A stretch of 64,000 nucleotides of DNA from Thermicanus aegyptius DSM 12793 (GCF_000510645.1 NZ_KI783301.1:3301788-3365787); one strand, 5' to 3'. Numbered from the stretch's first letter, positions 23,530 to 32,614 are shown. The notes: generated by a model from the sequence alone, not told the origin. Made by a program: numbers and translations.

Positions 23530-25275
23530 TTAAACCTGAATCCGAGCCATCACATCGGTCTTCAGAGCCTCCAAAAGATTCTCAGCGGTTGTAAGATCAT
23601 CGGCCACGGTTCCGAAATAAATCTTTATCTTCGGCTCTGTCCCGGAAGGGCGAACGGCAAACCAGGAACCTCCTTCCAAAGTGTAGCGGAGGACATCGGA
23701 AAGGGGAAGGCCGGTCGCCTCTTCCCTGCCCTCTTTCAGATGGTAGGTGATTCCCTTCTTGTAATCGCTGATGATTTGGACCGAAAGACCGGCCGCCTCC
23801 TCGACGGGATGTTCCCGCAGAGAGGACATGATCTTCTTGATCCTCTCGCTTCCCTCCAACCCCTTTAAGGTTATGGAGACGAGCCCTTCCCGATACGTCC
23901 CGTATTTTTTATAAAGATCCAAAAGAGCATCGTATAAGGTTTTCCCTTGCCGTTTATAGGAGAGGGCCATTTCTGCGATGAGGAGGCAGGCCTGCACGGC
24001 ATCCTTATCCCGGACGAAATCGCCGACCAGATATCCATAACTTTCTTCGTACCCGAAGAGGAATTTTTTCTCCCCGGTCTCTTCAAATTCTTTTATCTTC
24101 TCCCCGATAAATTTAAAACCGGTCAGAACATCAAGCGTCTCGATCCCATAAGAGGAGGCGATGGCCCGGCCCAGTTCGGAAGTGACGATGGTTTTAATCA
24201 CCACTCCATTCTTCGGAAGATCCCCCTTCTTCTGCCGCTCGGAGAGGAGATAATGAAGGAGGAGCGCTCCGGTCTGGTTCCCGGTAAGGACCACATATTC
24301 CCCGCTCCGGTCCTGTACGACGGCGCCCACCCGGTCGGCGTCAGGGTCGGTCCCCAGGATGAGGTCGGCACCCAAGCGTTTCGCCTCTTCGATGGCGAGG
24401 GTGAAGGCGGCCCTCTCCTCCGGATTGGGCGACTTGACGGAATGGAAATCGGGATCGGGGAGTTCCTGTTCTTTCACAACGTGCAAGCGGCTAAAACCGA
24501 CCCGGGAGAGGATCTCACGCACCGGCCGGTTTCCCGTGCCGTGAAGAGGCGTGTAAACGATGGTTAACGCCTCCCCATGCCGGCGGATCATATCCGGTTG
24601 GAGAACGAGCTCCTGAAGGCGTGCGTAATATCGCTCATCCAGTTCTTTTCCGATGGAAACAAGGAGCCCTTCCTTGATCGCCTCTTCCTTAGAAAGGGGC
24701 TTCAGGGAGAGTTCATCCTCCACCCGGTCGATTTCCTTCATTAAAGCATCGGCGATCATCGGGGGGATCTGTCCTCCGTCCTCCCAGTACACTTTATACC
24801 CGTTGTATTCCGGGGGATTGTGGCTCGCGGTAATCATGATGCCTGCGACGGCTTTTAGCTCGCGCACGGCAAAAGATAATTCCGGAGTAGGACGCAAATC
24901 ATCGAAGAGATAAGCTTTTACCCCGTGCCGGTTGAGCAGCAGGGCGGATTCTTCTGCGAAGGGGCGGGATTTGTGCCTTGAGTCATGGGAAAGGACGACT
25001 CCCCGGTTTTTTGCTTCCGGTCCCACTTTTTCTATGTAACGGGCCAACCCTTCGGTAGCCCGAAGTACCGTATAGCGATTCATCCGGTTGGTACCCACTC
25101 CCAACTCTCCCCGCATTCCCCCGGTGCCAAACTCCAAGTAGCGGTAGAATCGTTCGTTCAGCTCTTCCGGGCTTAATGCCTTGAGTTCCTGATAGAGCTC
25201 TTCATCCGCAATTCCCAGAAACCAACGTTCGATTCTTTCTTGGGTTTCTTTCGACAGATTTGCCATTTGGCTCAT
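23530..25275 (-). CDS. pgcA: Phosphoglucomutase/phosphomannomutase (alpha-D-phosphohexomutase)
   Basis: The product has 581 residues, matching Bacillus PgcA in size. All four phosphohexomutase active-site loops are present: the phosphoserine loop TASHNPPEYNGYKVYWEDGG, the metal loop GTDPDADRVG, the sugar-binding GYEESYGYLVGDFVRDKD and the phosphate-binding RPSGTEPKIKIYF near the end. It interconverts glucose-6-phosphate and glucose-1-phosphate. The neighbouring galU product turns glucose-1-phosphate into UDP-glucose for surface glycans and glycolipids. The ATG at 25275 was chosen because GGAGGGAG lies 7 bases upstream. galU lies 84 bases upstream on the same strand, so the two may be one transcript. 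Confidence 0.95.
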   Translation of the reverse strand: MSQMANLSKETQERIERWFLGIADEELYQELKALSPEELNERFYRYLEFGTGGMRGELGVGTNRMNRYTVLRATEGLARYIEKVGPEAKNRGVVLSHDSRHKSRPFAEESALLLNRHGVKAYLFDDLRPTPELSFAVRELKAVAGIMITASHNPPEYNGYKVYWEDGGQIPPMIADALMKEIDRVEDELSLKPLSKEEAIKEGLLVSIGKELDERYYARLQELVLQPDMIRRHGEALTIVYTPLHGTGNRPVREILSRVGFSRLHVVKEQELPDPDFHSVKSPNPEERAAFTLAIEEAKRLGADLILGTDPDADRVGAVVQDRSGEYVVLTGNQTGALLLHYLLSERQKKGDLPKNGVVIKTIVTSELGRAIASSYGIETLDVLTGFKFIGEKIKEFEETGEKKFLFGYEESYGYLVGDFVRDKDAVQACLLIAEMALSYKRQGKTLYDALLDLYKKYGTYREGLVSITLKGLEGSERIKKIMSSLREHPVEEAAGLSVQIISDYKKGITYHLKEGREEATGLPLSDVLRYTLEGGSWFAVRPSGTEPKIKIYFGTVADDLTTAENLLEALKTDVMARIQV

Positions 25276-25359
25276 GCAAGCTCTCCCTCCACCCATGATT
25301 TTAATCCCTAGGTCGGATTTTTTCCAACCATTCTTCTTCCATCTTTCGTTTGTTTTAGG

Positions 25360-26244
25360 TTATCTTGAAAGGAGTTTTTCCCGCTCAACCACTTCCATCA
25401 TATATTGAAGCAATTCCTCCCGCAGTTCACTCCGCTGAAGGGCAAACTCGATGGTGGTCTTGATGAAGCCCATTTTCTCTCCGACATCATAGCGGGTGCC
25501 TTCAAATTCATAGGCGTAGACCGCTTCAATTTGATTCAATTTGGAGATGGCATCCGTCAATTGAATCTCCCCCCCTGCGCCGGGTGGGAGGGTATCCAGA
25601 ATTTCGAAGATCTTCGGGGTTAAGATGTAACGGCCCATGATCGCGATGTTGGAAGGAGCCTCTTCTTGTTTTGGCTTTTCTACCAGGTTGTTGATGCTGT
25701 AAAGACGCTCAAAGATTTCTTTTCCGTCCACGATTCCATAGCGGGAAACCTCATCTTCCGGAACTTTTTTTACCCCAATGATGGAAGAGCGGTAGCGTTC
25801 ATATTGTTCAATCATTTGTTTAAGACAGGGTTTTTCAGCTTGAACGATATCATCCCCCAATAGGACGGCAAAGGGTTCATCTCCTACAAATTTCCGTGCG
25901 GACCAGATGGCGTGTCCCAGACCCTTCGGCTCCTTTTGGCGGATGTAGTGGATATCGGCGAGGTGGGAAGGCTTCCGCACCTCCTCCAAAAGGTCGTATT
26001 TCCCTTTTTCCATCAGATTTTGTTCCAATTCCTGCGAGTAGTCGAAATGATCTTCGATCGCCCTTTTTCCCTTACCGGTAACGATGATGATATCTTCAAT
26101 CCCCGAGGCAACGGCTTCTTCGATGATGTATTGGATCGTCGGTTTGTCGACGATGGGGAGCATCTCCTTCGGCATCGCCTTGGTGGCGGGAAGGAAACGG
26201 GTTCCCAGTCCGGCGGCTGGAATAATCGCTTTGCGAACGATCAT
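25360..26244 (-). CDS. galU: UTP-glucose-1-phosphate uridylyltransferase
   Basis: The 294-residue product is a full-length GalU/GtaB enzyme. Visible features are the nucleotide-binding [38 protein letters not shown], the [10 protein letters not shown] metal-binding region, and [20 protein letters not shown] near the C-terminus. It makes UDP-glucose from UTP and glucose-1-phosphate. GAGGAGG lies 7 bases before the ATG at 26244. It lies between fabZ and pgcA, and the latter supplies its substrate. fabZ is only 27 bases upstream, so fabZ-galU-pgcA could form one transcript. Confidence 0.96.
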   Translation of the reverse strand: MIVRKAIIPAAGLGTRFLPATKAMPKEMLPIVDKPTIQYIIEEAVASGIEDIIIVTGKGKRAIEDHFDYSQELEQNLMEKGKYDLLEEVRKPSHLADIHYIRQKEPKGLGHAIWSARKFVGDEPFAVLLGDDIVQAEKPCLKQMIEQYERYRSSIIGVKKVPEDEVSRYGIVDGKEIFERLYSINNLVEKPKQEEAPSNIAIMGRYILTPKIFEILDTLPPGAGGEIQLTDAISKLNQIEAVYAYEFEGTRYDVGEKMGFIKTTIEFALQRSELREELLQYMMEVVEREKLLSR

Positions 26245-26271
26245 CTTTCATCCTCCTCTTTCTACTTCCCA

Positions 26272-26697
26272 TTATTTTCCTAAGGCAAACATGAGCTCAC
26301 CGTCGGCCACCAGCTTTTCACCGACGTATGCTCTCCCTTCCCCTTTTCCGATGCTTCCTTTAAGCCGTGTGATCTCCACCTCCAAGCGAAGCGTATCCCC
26401 CGGACGAACCGGATCCCGGAAGCGGAAGCGGTCAATACCGGCGAAGAAAGCGAGTTTTCCCCGATTTTCTTCTTTGATCAGGATCGCAAAGGCTCCGACT
26501 TGGGCAAGGGCCTCCACGATGAGGACGCCGGGCATGACGGCATATTGGGGAAAATGTCCTTGGAAAAAGGGCTCATTCATCGATACACATTTGACCCCAA
26601 CCGCTCGGACGCCTGCCTCCACCTCTAAAATTTTGTCGATCAGGAGAAAAGGAGGGCGATGGGGAATCACTTCTTTGATTTCCTCGATTTGATACAT
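26272..26697 (-). CDS. fabZ: 3-hydroxyacyl-ACP dehydratase FabZ
   Basis: The 141-residue product matches FabZ in length and motifs. [13 protein letters not shown] lies near the N-terminus. [30 protein letters not shown] contains the catalytic His (in QGHFP) and Glu (in LIVEALA). It dehydrates 3-hydroxyacyl-ACP in fatty acid synthesis, in the cytosol. ATG 26697 was chosen with AAGGGG about 9 bases upstream; an in-frame GTG at 26706 overlaps the binding site. In Bacillus, fabZ (ywpB) also follows flhO-flhP. Here an EpuA-like gene and a terminator lie between. Confidence 0.96.
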   Translation of the reverse strand: MYQIEEIKEVIPHRPPFLLIDKILEVEAGVRAVGVKCVSMNEPFFQGHFPQYAVMPGVLIVEALAQVGAFAILIKEENRGKLAFFAGIDRFRFRDPVRPGDTLRLEVEITRLKGSIGKGEGRAYVGEKLVADGELMFALGK

Positions 26698-26754
26698 CCT
26701 ATTCACCCCTTCTCTTTAGTTTACCATATCGGCCCATTTTTGTCCCGAAAAAGT

Positions 26755-26784
26755 AAAATCCCCCTCGCGAACGAAGGGGATTTT
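26755..26784 (-). terminator. Terminator of the flhO-flhP-epuA-like group
   Basis: On the minus strand AATCCCCTTCG/CGAGGGGATT forms a G+C-rich stem with a short loop, followed by T-rich ATTTTACTTTTT. It lies 20 bases past the epuA-like stop and separates that group from fabZ. Confidence 0.75.
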
Positions 26785-26803
26785 CCATACATGGAAGAAG
26801 TGC

Positions 26804-27052
26804 TCAGCCAAAGATGAGAGCGAAAAGATGGGTCCATGTTTCAATAGAGAAGATGTCGCCCACGGGACTCTTTCCCAAGATCCCGTAGCCGATCATCATG
26901 CCGATCAGCATGGAAGCGAAGAGCATCAAGACGATGATGGTGATCTTCGCAGAGAGGGGCAGGGCGTCTCCTTTATTCTTCCCTTTGACGCCATTCTTCG
27001 AATGGGCGGACAAATGCGTTTCCCTTTCCTTTCCGAAATCCTTTCCAGGCAC
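26804..27052 (-). CDS. Small membrane protein, EpuA-like ("RNA polymerase subunit beta" PF11772 family)
   Basis: The 82-residue product has a charged N-terminal half (about 1-35) and one membrane helix (ITIIVLMLFASMLIGMMIGYGILG), then KSPVGDIFSIETWTHLFALIFG. This layout and the closing WxHL motif match the EpuA-like family, which databases often label "DNA-directed RNA polymerase subunit beta" although it is not a polymerase subunit. The start is a GTG at 27052, with AAGGGAG 6 bases upstream. Its function is unknown. The position after flhO-flhP and before fabZ is common in Bacillales. A terminator follows directly. Confidence 0.7.
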   Translation of the reverse strand: MPGKDFGKERETHLSAHSKNGVKGKNKGDALPLSAKITIIVLMLFASMLIGMMIGYGILGKSPVGDIFSIETWTHLFALIFG

Positions 27053-27159
27053 ACTGAAGTCTCCCTTCTCACAAGGGTCCGATTTGATTAGACTAACCTG
27101 ATTTTATCATGTTAGGGATGAAAAGCAAGGATTCGTCAGGAATTCGATCTGTGAACCAT

Positions 27160-28032
27160 CTATCTGCGAGCCATCTCGTTGGCCAAGCCCAGCATCTGAT
27201 CGGTCATCTGCAAGGAACGGGAGGTAAGCTGCAGGTGGCGCTCCGATTCGATGAGGGAAGTCATCTCTTTCGTCAGGTCCACGTTGGAGGCTTCCAAAGC
27301 GCCTTGATGAATGGCAAATCGCTCCGGTGCGTCGTTCAAGAGAAGCGGAGCTTGTCCGGCAGGCGGAGGGGCTTGTCTCGCCTGCTGTTGAACAGGGTAC
27401 GCCCAGAGGTTATTGCCGAGGTGCCCCATCTCCTGCAAATTGGGAATAGAATAGACGGCAATTCGTTCATAATTCGGTTCCTCATGCCCATCGGGAAAGA
27501 TCTGCACCAAGGTCCCATCTCTTTCCACACGGAAACGGTTCCCTGCAGCAATCGCCACCGGATTGTCGAATTCGTCCAATAGAAACTCCCCGGTGGGGGT
27601 GACAAGATAGTCATTTCCATCCGCTCCGGGGGAACGGGTAAAGCGGCCTGCCCGGGTGTAATAGATGGGATCATCGTTAAGATTTCCGTTTTGGTTTTCA
27701 TCCTTCCTGACCCGGAAGAAGCCCTCTCCCTCGATCATGAGGTCGGTCTCTATGCCGGTTTCCTTGCGGGTTCCTTGGGTGAAGCGGATCGGAGTGCCGG
27801 TGGTGATGATTCCGCTGCCTATCCGAATCTGCTCCGGAGTGATTCGCCCATTCGCATTGGCCTGTTCTCCGCCCGGTTGGTTGGGGAGTTGTTGATACAA
27901 GATTTCCCCAAAGGTGGTCTCCCGCGCTTTAAATCCGGTGGTGTCTACGTTGGCCACGTTGTTGGCGATGGTATCGATCCTCTCCATAAGCGCCCTCATT
28001 CCCTGATATCCTTGAATGAGTGAAAGGTCCAT
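27160..28032 (-). CDS. flhP: Flagellar hook-basal body protein FlhP (FlgG-like)
   Basis: The 290-residue product is a rod-type flagellar protein. It carries the N-terminal family signature GYQGMRALMERIDTIANNVANVDTTGFKARETTF and the C-terminal LEASNVDLTKEMTSLIESERHLQLTSRSLQMTDQML. Both ends form the coiled coil that builds the flagellar rod or hook. FlgG-like domain features (DLMIEGEGFFRV, YYTRAGRF) lie between. In Bacillus subtilis flhO and flhP follow mbl, exactly as here. AAAGGAG lies 7 bases before the ATG. The protein is exported by the flagellar type III system, so no signal peptide is expected or seen. Confidence 0.92.
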   Translation of the reverse strand: MDLSLIQGYQGMRALMERIDTIANNVANVDTTGFKARETTFGEILYQQLPNQPGGEQANANGRITPEQIRIGSGIITTGTPIRFTQGTRKETGIETDLMIEGEGFFRVRKDENQNGNLNDDPIYYTRAGRFTRSPGADGNDYLVTPTGEFLLDEFDNPVAIAAGNRFRVERDGTLVQIFPDGHEEPNYERIAVYSIPNLQEMGHLGNNLWAYPVQQQARQAPPPAGQAPLLLNDAPERFAIHQGALEASNVDLTKEMTSLIESERHLQLTSRSLQMTDQMLGLANEMARR

Positions 28033-28099
28033 CCTCCTTCTCCTTTCTCATGTGAGAGTCCTCTTTCCTCTTACCCCTTTTTTCATCCGCATCGTTAAG

Positions 28100-28963
28100 T
28101 TAGACCCGGCCGATTTCGTTTACCGCCCGATCCAGCGTCCTGTCCGCCGTCATGAGGCTGCGTTGGTTGGCCTCATAGTAACGGAGGACCTCCATCATCT
28201 CCGTCATGGTTTTGGTGAGATCTACATTGGAGCTTTCTACCGCTCCCTGTTTTACCTCATAGGTCCACCCGGCGAGAGGAGGGGCATAGAGGCTTACCGG
28301 CTGCACATTCCCCCCCTGGGCGGGAGCAAAGTAGCCCCGTTCTCCTTTTACCAATAGGTTCACATTGGGCAAGGGGGCGTTTCCGCCGAGATTGCCGGCC
28401 CCCACCCCAAAAGCGACAATCCCAAGGCGAACTTCATCGGTGATGGCAGGATCCAAAACGTCGTGCAGGATCAGCCGCCCATCGGGGGTATATTCAAGGT
28501 TCCGTCCATTCACGGGAATGGGATTCCCCTGCTCGTCCAAGACGAGGAAACCGTCCGAGGTGGTAAGTTGTCCGTCCAGATTGGTCTTGAACCGGCCATT
28601 CCGGGTGTAGTAACGGTTTCCCTGGTTATCCTCTACGGTGAAAAAGAGAACGGCCCTCTCCCCATTGGGACCTACCGGGTCTTTGGCGATCGCAAAGTCA
28701 TAGGCGTTTCCCGTCTCCTGAAGGGCTCCTGTGGTAAATTGGGGAACCACCTCATGGGTGTAAACCCCGTTTTGCATCATCCCAATCCCGCTTTTTTCCC
28801 CATCCCTGATTCTTTCCATCAGCATATCCGGAAAGGCCCGGAGTACCGCTTCATCCGCCTTATATCCTGGCGTCTCGGCATTGGTTAAGTTGTTGGTCAG
28901 GATCTCCTGACGGCGCTGGCCGGCAAACATTCCTGACGCCGCCGTATAAAAACCACGGATCAC
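28100..28963 (-). CDS. flhO: Flagellar hook-basal body protein FlhO (FlgF/FlgG-like)
   Basis: The 287-residue product has the N-terminal IRGFYTAASGMFAGQRRQEILTNNLTNAETPGYKADEAV block and the C-terminal VESSNVDLTKTMTEMMEVLRYYEANQRSLMTADRTLDRAVN block of rod proteins. The GTG at 28963 is preferred, with AAAGGAG 8 bases upstream; it gives MIRGFYTAA, the usual family start. It is paralogous to the downstream flhP, and the pair would form parts of the distal rod. It follows mbl, about 54 bases downstream of that stop. Confidence 0.92.
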   Translation of the reverse strand: MIRGFYTAASGMFAGQRRQEILTNNLTNAETPGYKADEAVLRAFPDMLMERIRDGEKSGIGMMQNGVYTHEVVPQFTTGALQETGNAYDFAIAKDPVGPNGERAVLFFTVEDNQGNRYYTRNGRFKTNLDGQLTTSDGFLVLDEQGNPIPVNGRNLEYTPDGRLILHDVLDPAITDEVRLGIVAFGVGAGNLGGNAPLPNVNLLVKGERGYFAPAQGGNVQPVSLYAPPLAGWTYEVKQGAVESSNVDLTKTMTEMMEVLRYYEANQRSLMTADRTLDRAVNEIGRV

Positions 28964-29016
28964 GTGATTCACTCCTTTCTTTGAATGACATGTTCTCAGG
29001 TTCCTCTTCCGTGAAG

Positions 29017-30027
29017 TTATCCAAATTTCTTCTTTGATTGTTTCGACAAGCGGTCCAGATTTTCCAACATCAGCCCCGCCCCTCTCGCCACGCAGGACAT
29101 CGGATCTTCCGCAACCATAACAGGGAGTTTCAGTTCGGTGGAGAGAAGTTGATCCAGTCCGTGGAGGAGGGCTCCTCCACCGGTAAGGACGACTCCTTTA
29201 TCGATAATATCGGCAGAAAGTTCGGGAGGTGTTCGTTCCAATACGCTTTTGGCGGCCATTACAATTTCTCGGATCATCTCATCCATCGCCTCTCTTACCT
29301 CTTCCGAACGGATGGTGACGGTTTGAGGAAGACCGCTTACCAAATCTCGGCCGCGTATCTCCATCGTCTGATCGCGAGCTCCCGGAAATGCCGTCCCGAT
29401 CTGAATCTTAATCTGTTCAGCCGTCCGTTCGCCGATCAGGAGTTTATATTTTCGCTTGATATATTGAGCAACGGCCATATCCAGCTTGTCCCCGGCCACT
29501 TTAATCGAAGAGGCGGTGACGATATCTCCCATGGATAATACGGCGACATCGGTTGTTCCACCGCCTATATCGATGACCATATTCCCTCCAGGCTGGAAGA
29601 TGTCTAAACCGGCCCCGACGGCAGCCACCTTTGGTTCCTCTTCTAAAAAGACTTCCCGTCCTCCGCTGCGCTCCGCCGCCTCCTTGATCGCTTTCTTTTC
29701 CACAGAGGTGATATTTGTGGGCGCACAGATGAGGATGCGGGGACGGATGAAAAAGCCTTTTACCCCAATCTTGTTGAGGAAATGCTTCAACATGGTTTCC
29801 GTTACTTCAAAATCAGCGATCACTCCGTCTCTTAACGGGCGCAGGGCTACGATATTTCCCGGAGTTCGCCCCACCATCCTCCGCGCTTCTTCTCCTACCG
29901 CCAAGACTTGGCCGGTGTTTTGGTCGATGGCGACAACCGAGGGCTCATCGAGTACAATCCCTTTACCGCGGATATAGATGAGTACATTGGCTGTGCCGAG
30001 GTCTATCCCGATATCTTTCCCGAACAT
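29017..30027 (-). CDS. mbl: MreB-like cell-shape protein Mbl
   Basis: The 336-residue product has the actin-like ATPase motifs KDIGIDLGTANVLIYIRGKGIVLDEPSVVAID (phosphate 1), VIDIGGGTTDVAVLSMG (phosphate 2), and VLTGGGALLHGLDQLL (adenosine). Its length and its place directly before flhO-flhP identify it as Mbl rather than MreB. It forms membrane-bound filaments that guide side-wall synthesis. ATG 30027 was chosen, with GGGAGG about 11 bases upstream; a start 10 codons earlier would lack a site. It follows spoIIID, as in Bacillus subtilis. Confidence 0.95.
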   Translation of the reverse strand: MFGKDIGIDLGTANVLIYIRGKGIVLDEPSVVAIDQNTGQVLAVGEEARRMVGRTPGNIVALRPLRDGVIADFEVTETMLKHFLNKIGVKGFFIRPRILICAPTNITSVEKKAIKEAAERSGGREVFLEEEPKVAAVGAGLDIFQPGGNMVIDIGGGTTDVAVLSMGDIVTASSIKVAGDKLDMAVAQYIKRKYKLLIGERTAEQIKIQIGTAFPGARDQTMEIRGRDLVSGLPQTVTIRSEEVREAMDEMIREIVMAAKSVLERTPPELSADIIDKGVVLTGGGALLHGLDQLLSTELKLPVMVAEDPMSCVARGAGLMLENLDRLSKQSKKKFG

Positions 30028-30138
30028 TGTCTTAAATTCCTCCCTGCGTCGAAACAAACGATTTCATCTCAATATGTCTAGTATAACGTATGTAGCTTAT
30101 ATTTTTCTAGGAGTGACAGGGATTCTTTTTATATTTTT

Positions 30139-30432
30139 TTAGAATTCCGCTTCCACCGTTGCCTCGCTCACCATCTTTGCCTTCTTCCGGCGATATTTAA
30201 TCTTCGTCGCTTCACCACCCCGCAGGTGACGAACGGACTTGTGGTACTCCAGAATCTCTTTCACCTGATTGGCCAGCACCGGATCGATTTCCGGGAGCCG
30301 CTCCGTCAGGTCCTTATGCACCGTGCTTTTCGATACTCCGAATTCTTTGGCGATCGACCGCACGGTGCGCCGGGTTTCGATGATGTGGAGTCCGATTTTC
30401 AACGTCCTCTCCTTGATGTAATCATGCAACAC
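30139..30432 (-). CDS. spoIIID: Sporulation transcription regulator SpoIIID
   Basis: The 97-residue product contains the SpoIIID helix-turn-helix (RTVRSIAKEFGVSKSTVHKDLTERLPEI, about residues 23-50) and a basic C-terminal tail (ATKIKYRRKKAKMVS) that adds DNA contacts. Length is close to the 93 residues of Bacillus subtilis SpoIIID. It acts in the mother cell, activating or repressing sigma-E genes. It lies between spoIIQ and mbl, the standard Bacillales context. GGGAGGCGAGG lies before the ATG at 30432. No sigma-E promoter with good spacing was found directly upstream. Confidence 0.96.
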   Translation of the reverse strand: MLHDYIKERTLKIGLHIIETRRTVRSIAKEFGVSKSTVHKDLTERLPEIDPVLANQVKEILEYHKSVRHLRGGEATKIKYRRKKAKMVSEATVEAEF

Positions 30433-30514
30433 CCTCGCCTCCCTGTTTATGTTAGTCTGTTACATTATATTGGCAGGCAAGTTTTCTTATTCTATATAGC
30501 CAAGCATGACAAGC

Positions 30515-30554
30515 TAAAAAAGAAAAGAAGGGGGGCCCTGCGGCGCCGCCTTCT
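30515..30554 (-). terminator. Terminator of spoIIQ
   Basis: On the minus strand AGAAGGCGG...CCCCCTTCT forms a long, very G+C-rich stem (ends 30526-30531 and 30549-30554), followed by TTTCTTTTTT. It lies 26 bases past the spoIIQ stop, so spoIIID needs its own promoter. Confidence 0.7.
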
Positions 30555-30579
30555 TTGTTCCCGGCTTTGTTCCGTTTCC

Positions 30580-31326
30580 TTATTTCATTTCCGGCAGGAT
30601 CGCGATGGGATTTAACGGCGTATCCTGATCCCGCACCTCAAAGTGGAGGTGAACACCCAGATCTTTCCCGAAGTTGTTCCTGCCTGCCTTGCCCAACAGA
30701 TCTCCCTGCTTTACTTTGTCTCCCTTTTTTACCTTGAGTTCGTCCAAGCTCTCATAGACGGTAACCCGGTTGTTCCCATGCTGGATCCAGATCACGTTTC
30801 CCACCGCCGGATCCTTCTCGGCCCGGATCACGTCACCGCTTCCTGCCGCGATGACATCAAAACTTTCTCCATTGGCGGTAATGTCAATGCCTGTATTGGG
30901 ATAGTAGCCGCCCGCATAGTGAACAACCGCCTGGGCTTTTTGTTCATCGCCGGCTTGGTCATCGTAGAATGTACGGGCGATGCTAAATTGAAGCCCTTCC
31001 CTCACCGGCCAAGCAAGATGCTCCTCAGGGGTTGCTACAGGCATGCTCTCTTCTCCTTTGCCGGCCAAGCCCTGGTCGGTGTTGTTAACGAGATCCGGCA
31101 ACGCCCCATCCTTATCCAGGGTAGGTTGTGTCGAAGACGGATACCAGAAAATAAGGGCGAGGATGAGCGCGAGAGTGCCTAGGTAAACGGCCGGGAAAAC
31201 CCATTTCTTGCTTAAAAATCGCTTCCAGGATTTCGGCAGGCCTGTCGGATTTGACCGGCGGAGATCCTTCTTCTCTTCTTGTGACGCCACTTCTTTGGCG
31301 GTTGTTGCTTCTTTTTCTTTATCCAT
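30580..31326 (-). CDS. spoIIQ: Stage II sporulation protein Q, degenerate LytM (M23) domain
   Basis: The 248-residue product has a short basic cytosolic tail, one membrane helix (WVFPAVYLGTLALILALIFWY, about 39-60), and an external LytM/M23 domain (about 135-245: TGIDITANGESFDVIAAGSGDV, WIQHGNNRVTVYESL and GVHLHFEVRDQDTPLNPIAILPE). In active LytM enzymes the first metal ligand is the His of HxGxD. Here that position is Asn (NTGID), so the enzyme is probably inactive, as in Bacillus subtilis SpoIIQ. It sits in the forespore membrane and pairs with mother-cell SpoIIIAH during engulfment. The ATG at 31326 has GAGGTG 9 bases upstream. A sigma-F-like promoter candidate lies about 85-115 bases upstream. 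Confidence 0.92.
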   Translation of the reverse strand: MDKEKEATTAKEVASQEEKKDLRRSNPTGLPKSWKRFLSKKWVFPAVYLGTLALILALIFWYPSSTQPTLDKDGALPDLVNNTDQGLAGKGEESMPVATPEEHLAWPVREGLQFSIARTFYDDQAGDEQKAQAVVHYAGGYYPNTGIDITANGESFDVIAAGSGDVIRAEKDPAVGNVIWIQHGNNRVTVYESLDELKVKKGDKVKQGDLLGKAGRNNFGKDLGVHLHFEVRDQDTPLNPIAILPEMK

Positions 31327-31409
31327 GTGATTCATCACCTCAGGAATCATCATGGACATTTTTTCCTGAAACTATACCTTGAAGTCCTTATTTTCCCATA
31401 ATTTTTTCA

Positions 31410-31440
31410 TCTTATTCCCCTTTCCTTTTTTCCCGTATGC
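31410..31440 (-). promoter_or_regulatory. Candidate sigma-F promoter of spoIIQ
   Basis: On the minus strand GCATA (31436-31440) matches the sigma-F -35 (GywTA). GGGAATAAGA (31410-31419) matches most of the -10 (GGnrAnAnTw) at 16 bases. Sigma-F drives spoIIQ in Bacillus subtilis. A second, overlapping candidate lies about 20 bases downstream. Confidence 0.4.
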
Positions 31441-31508
31441 GCCAAATGCGAAACAGCCCCCTTCTTTTGGATCAGAATCCCTACCTCCAGAAATAGATGG
31501 TGGGCAGT

Positions 31509-32546
31509 TTATTTTTCGGCAATCCAGTTCCTATAATCTTCCAAACTTACGCCTTTATAGTAGTAGGTGAGAATCTCCTCCGCTTTCTTTCCCTCTTTTG
31601 CCATGCCGCTTGCCCCCCACTGGCTCATTCCTACGCCATGGCCATAGCCTTTTGTCTTGATCACAAGGTCGTCTCCATTCACTTCCCACCAAAAAGTGGC
31701 GGAAGGGAGCTTTAGCCGTTCCCGTACCTCTCTGCCGGTGAACATTTTTCCTCCGATGCGAATGGAAGCGATTTGTCCTCCGGTGGTCCACTTTAAGACA
31801 CCGGACCAATCTTCTGCAGGACCTGCAATGGTAATGCCGAGTTTAGCCGACACTTCTTTCAAGGGGAGACGGGTCGTTTGAGCGAATTCCGGAGATTTTT
31901 CATCCCAGGGGGAAGGAACGCTCTTCAGATAGGGATAAGGTTCACTCCAGTATTCTTCTGCATTTTCAGTTCGGCCGTTGCTGGTGGAGAAAAAGGTGGC
32001 GGTGATGGGACGCCCATCGTAGGTTAGGACAAGCCCCTCCGTTTCATAGACCGCTTTTCGGATCTTGTCCGTTTTCCACTCGTAGTCCTTTCCCCAGGCT
32101 TTCTTAAGCTCCTCCGTCCCTAAGTAAACCTGATGATCGATGCTGTCTTTCACGAAAGCTCCTCCCGGAACGTCGGCAAAGTCTCGATCTACAATGCGGC
32201 GAATCAGGTAGGTCCTGGCGGTGATGGCCTGCGCTTTTAAAGCTTCCAATGGAAATTCTGCAGGCATCTCCCCTGCCACAACGCCGATGAGATATTCTTC
32301 CAAAGGGAGCTTCTCCACCACTTTCTTACCCACTCGATAGACCGGGACCTCAATGGATAGGTTATGAAGATCTCCATTTGCTAACGACGAAGTTGCCGGA
32401 ACGGCCGCTTCTTCCCTTGGGAAAGCATTACTTACTCTAAGGGATGAACCTGCGAAGATCAGGGCGGTGAGAGAGCTTACAGAAAATAGAAGGAACAAGA
32501 AGCCGATGTAGGTCCGTTTGGTGAAATACCGCTCAAAATACAACAT
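31509..32546 (-). CDS. spoIID: Stage II sporulation protein D (SpoIID), peptidoglycan transglycosylase
   Basis: The 345-residue product has an N-terminal membrane helix (YIGFLFLLFSVSSLTALIFAG) and the SpoIID domain. The domain is marked by EEYLIGVVAGEMPAEFPLEALKAQAITARTYLIRR, whose Glu in GEMP is the catalytic residue; later come HQVYLG, PITATFFSTSNGRTENAEEYW and GYGHGVGMSQWGASGMAKEG. SpoIID cuts glycan strands between the two sporangium compartments during engulfment. Order here is murA, subtilase, spoIID, spoIIQ, spoIIID, so a subtilase gene is inserted between murA and spoIID. AAAGGGAGGG precedes the ATG closely. A sigma-E-like promoter candidate lies about 45 bases upstream. Confidence 0.95.
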   Translation of the reverse strand: MLYFERYFTKRTYIGFLFLLFSVSSLTALIFAGSSLRVSNAFPREEAAVPATSSLANGDLHNLSIEVPVYRVGKKVVEKLPLEEYLIGVVAGEMPAEFPLEALKAQAITARTYLIRRIVDRDFADVPGGAFVKDSIDHQVYLGTEELKKAWGKDYEWKTDKIRKAVYETEGLVLTYDGRPITATFFSTSNGRTENAEEYWSEPYPYLKSVPSPWDEKSPEFAQTTRLPLKEVSAKLGITIAGPAEDWSGVLKWTTGGQIASIRIGGKMFTGREVRERLKLPSATFWWEVNGDDLVIKTKGYGHGVGMSQWGASGMAKEGKKAEEILTYYYKGVSLEDYRNWIAEK

Positions 32547-32587
32547 GACCCTCCCTTTCGGACAAGCTTTGTGGAACTCTATTCCTA

Positions 32588-32614
32588 TTTATATGGATTT
32601 CGCAGAAAAATAGA
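32588..32614 (-). promoter_or_regulatory. Candidate sigma-E promoter of spoIID
   Basis: On the minus strand CATATAAA (32588-32595) resembles the sigma-E -10 (CATAcaAT), with a TCTATT -35-like element (32609-32614) 13 bases upstream. spoIID is a sigma-E gene in Bacillus subtilis. The match is partial. Confidence 0.35.

Noticed and set aside
23947-24567. 206-codon plus-strand open frame
   Set aside because: Antisense to phosphoglucomutase, which has all four active-site loops.
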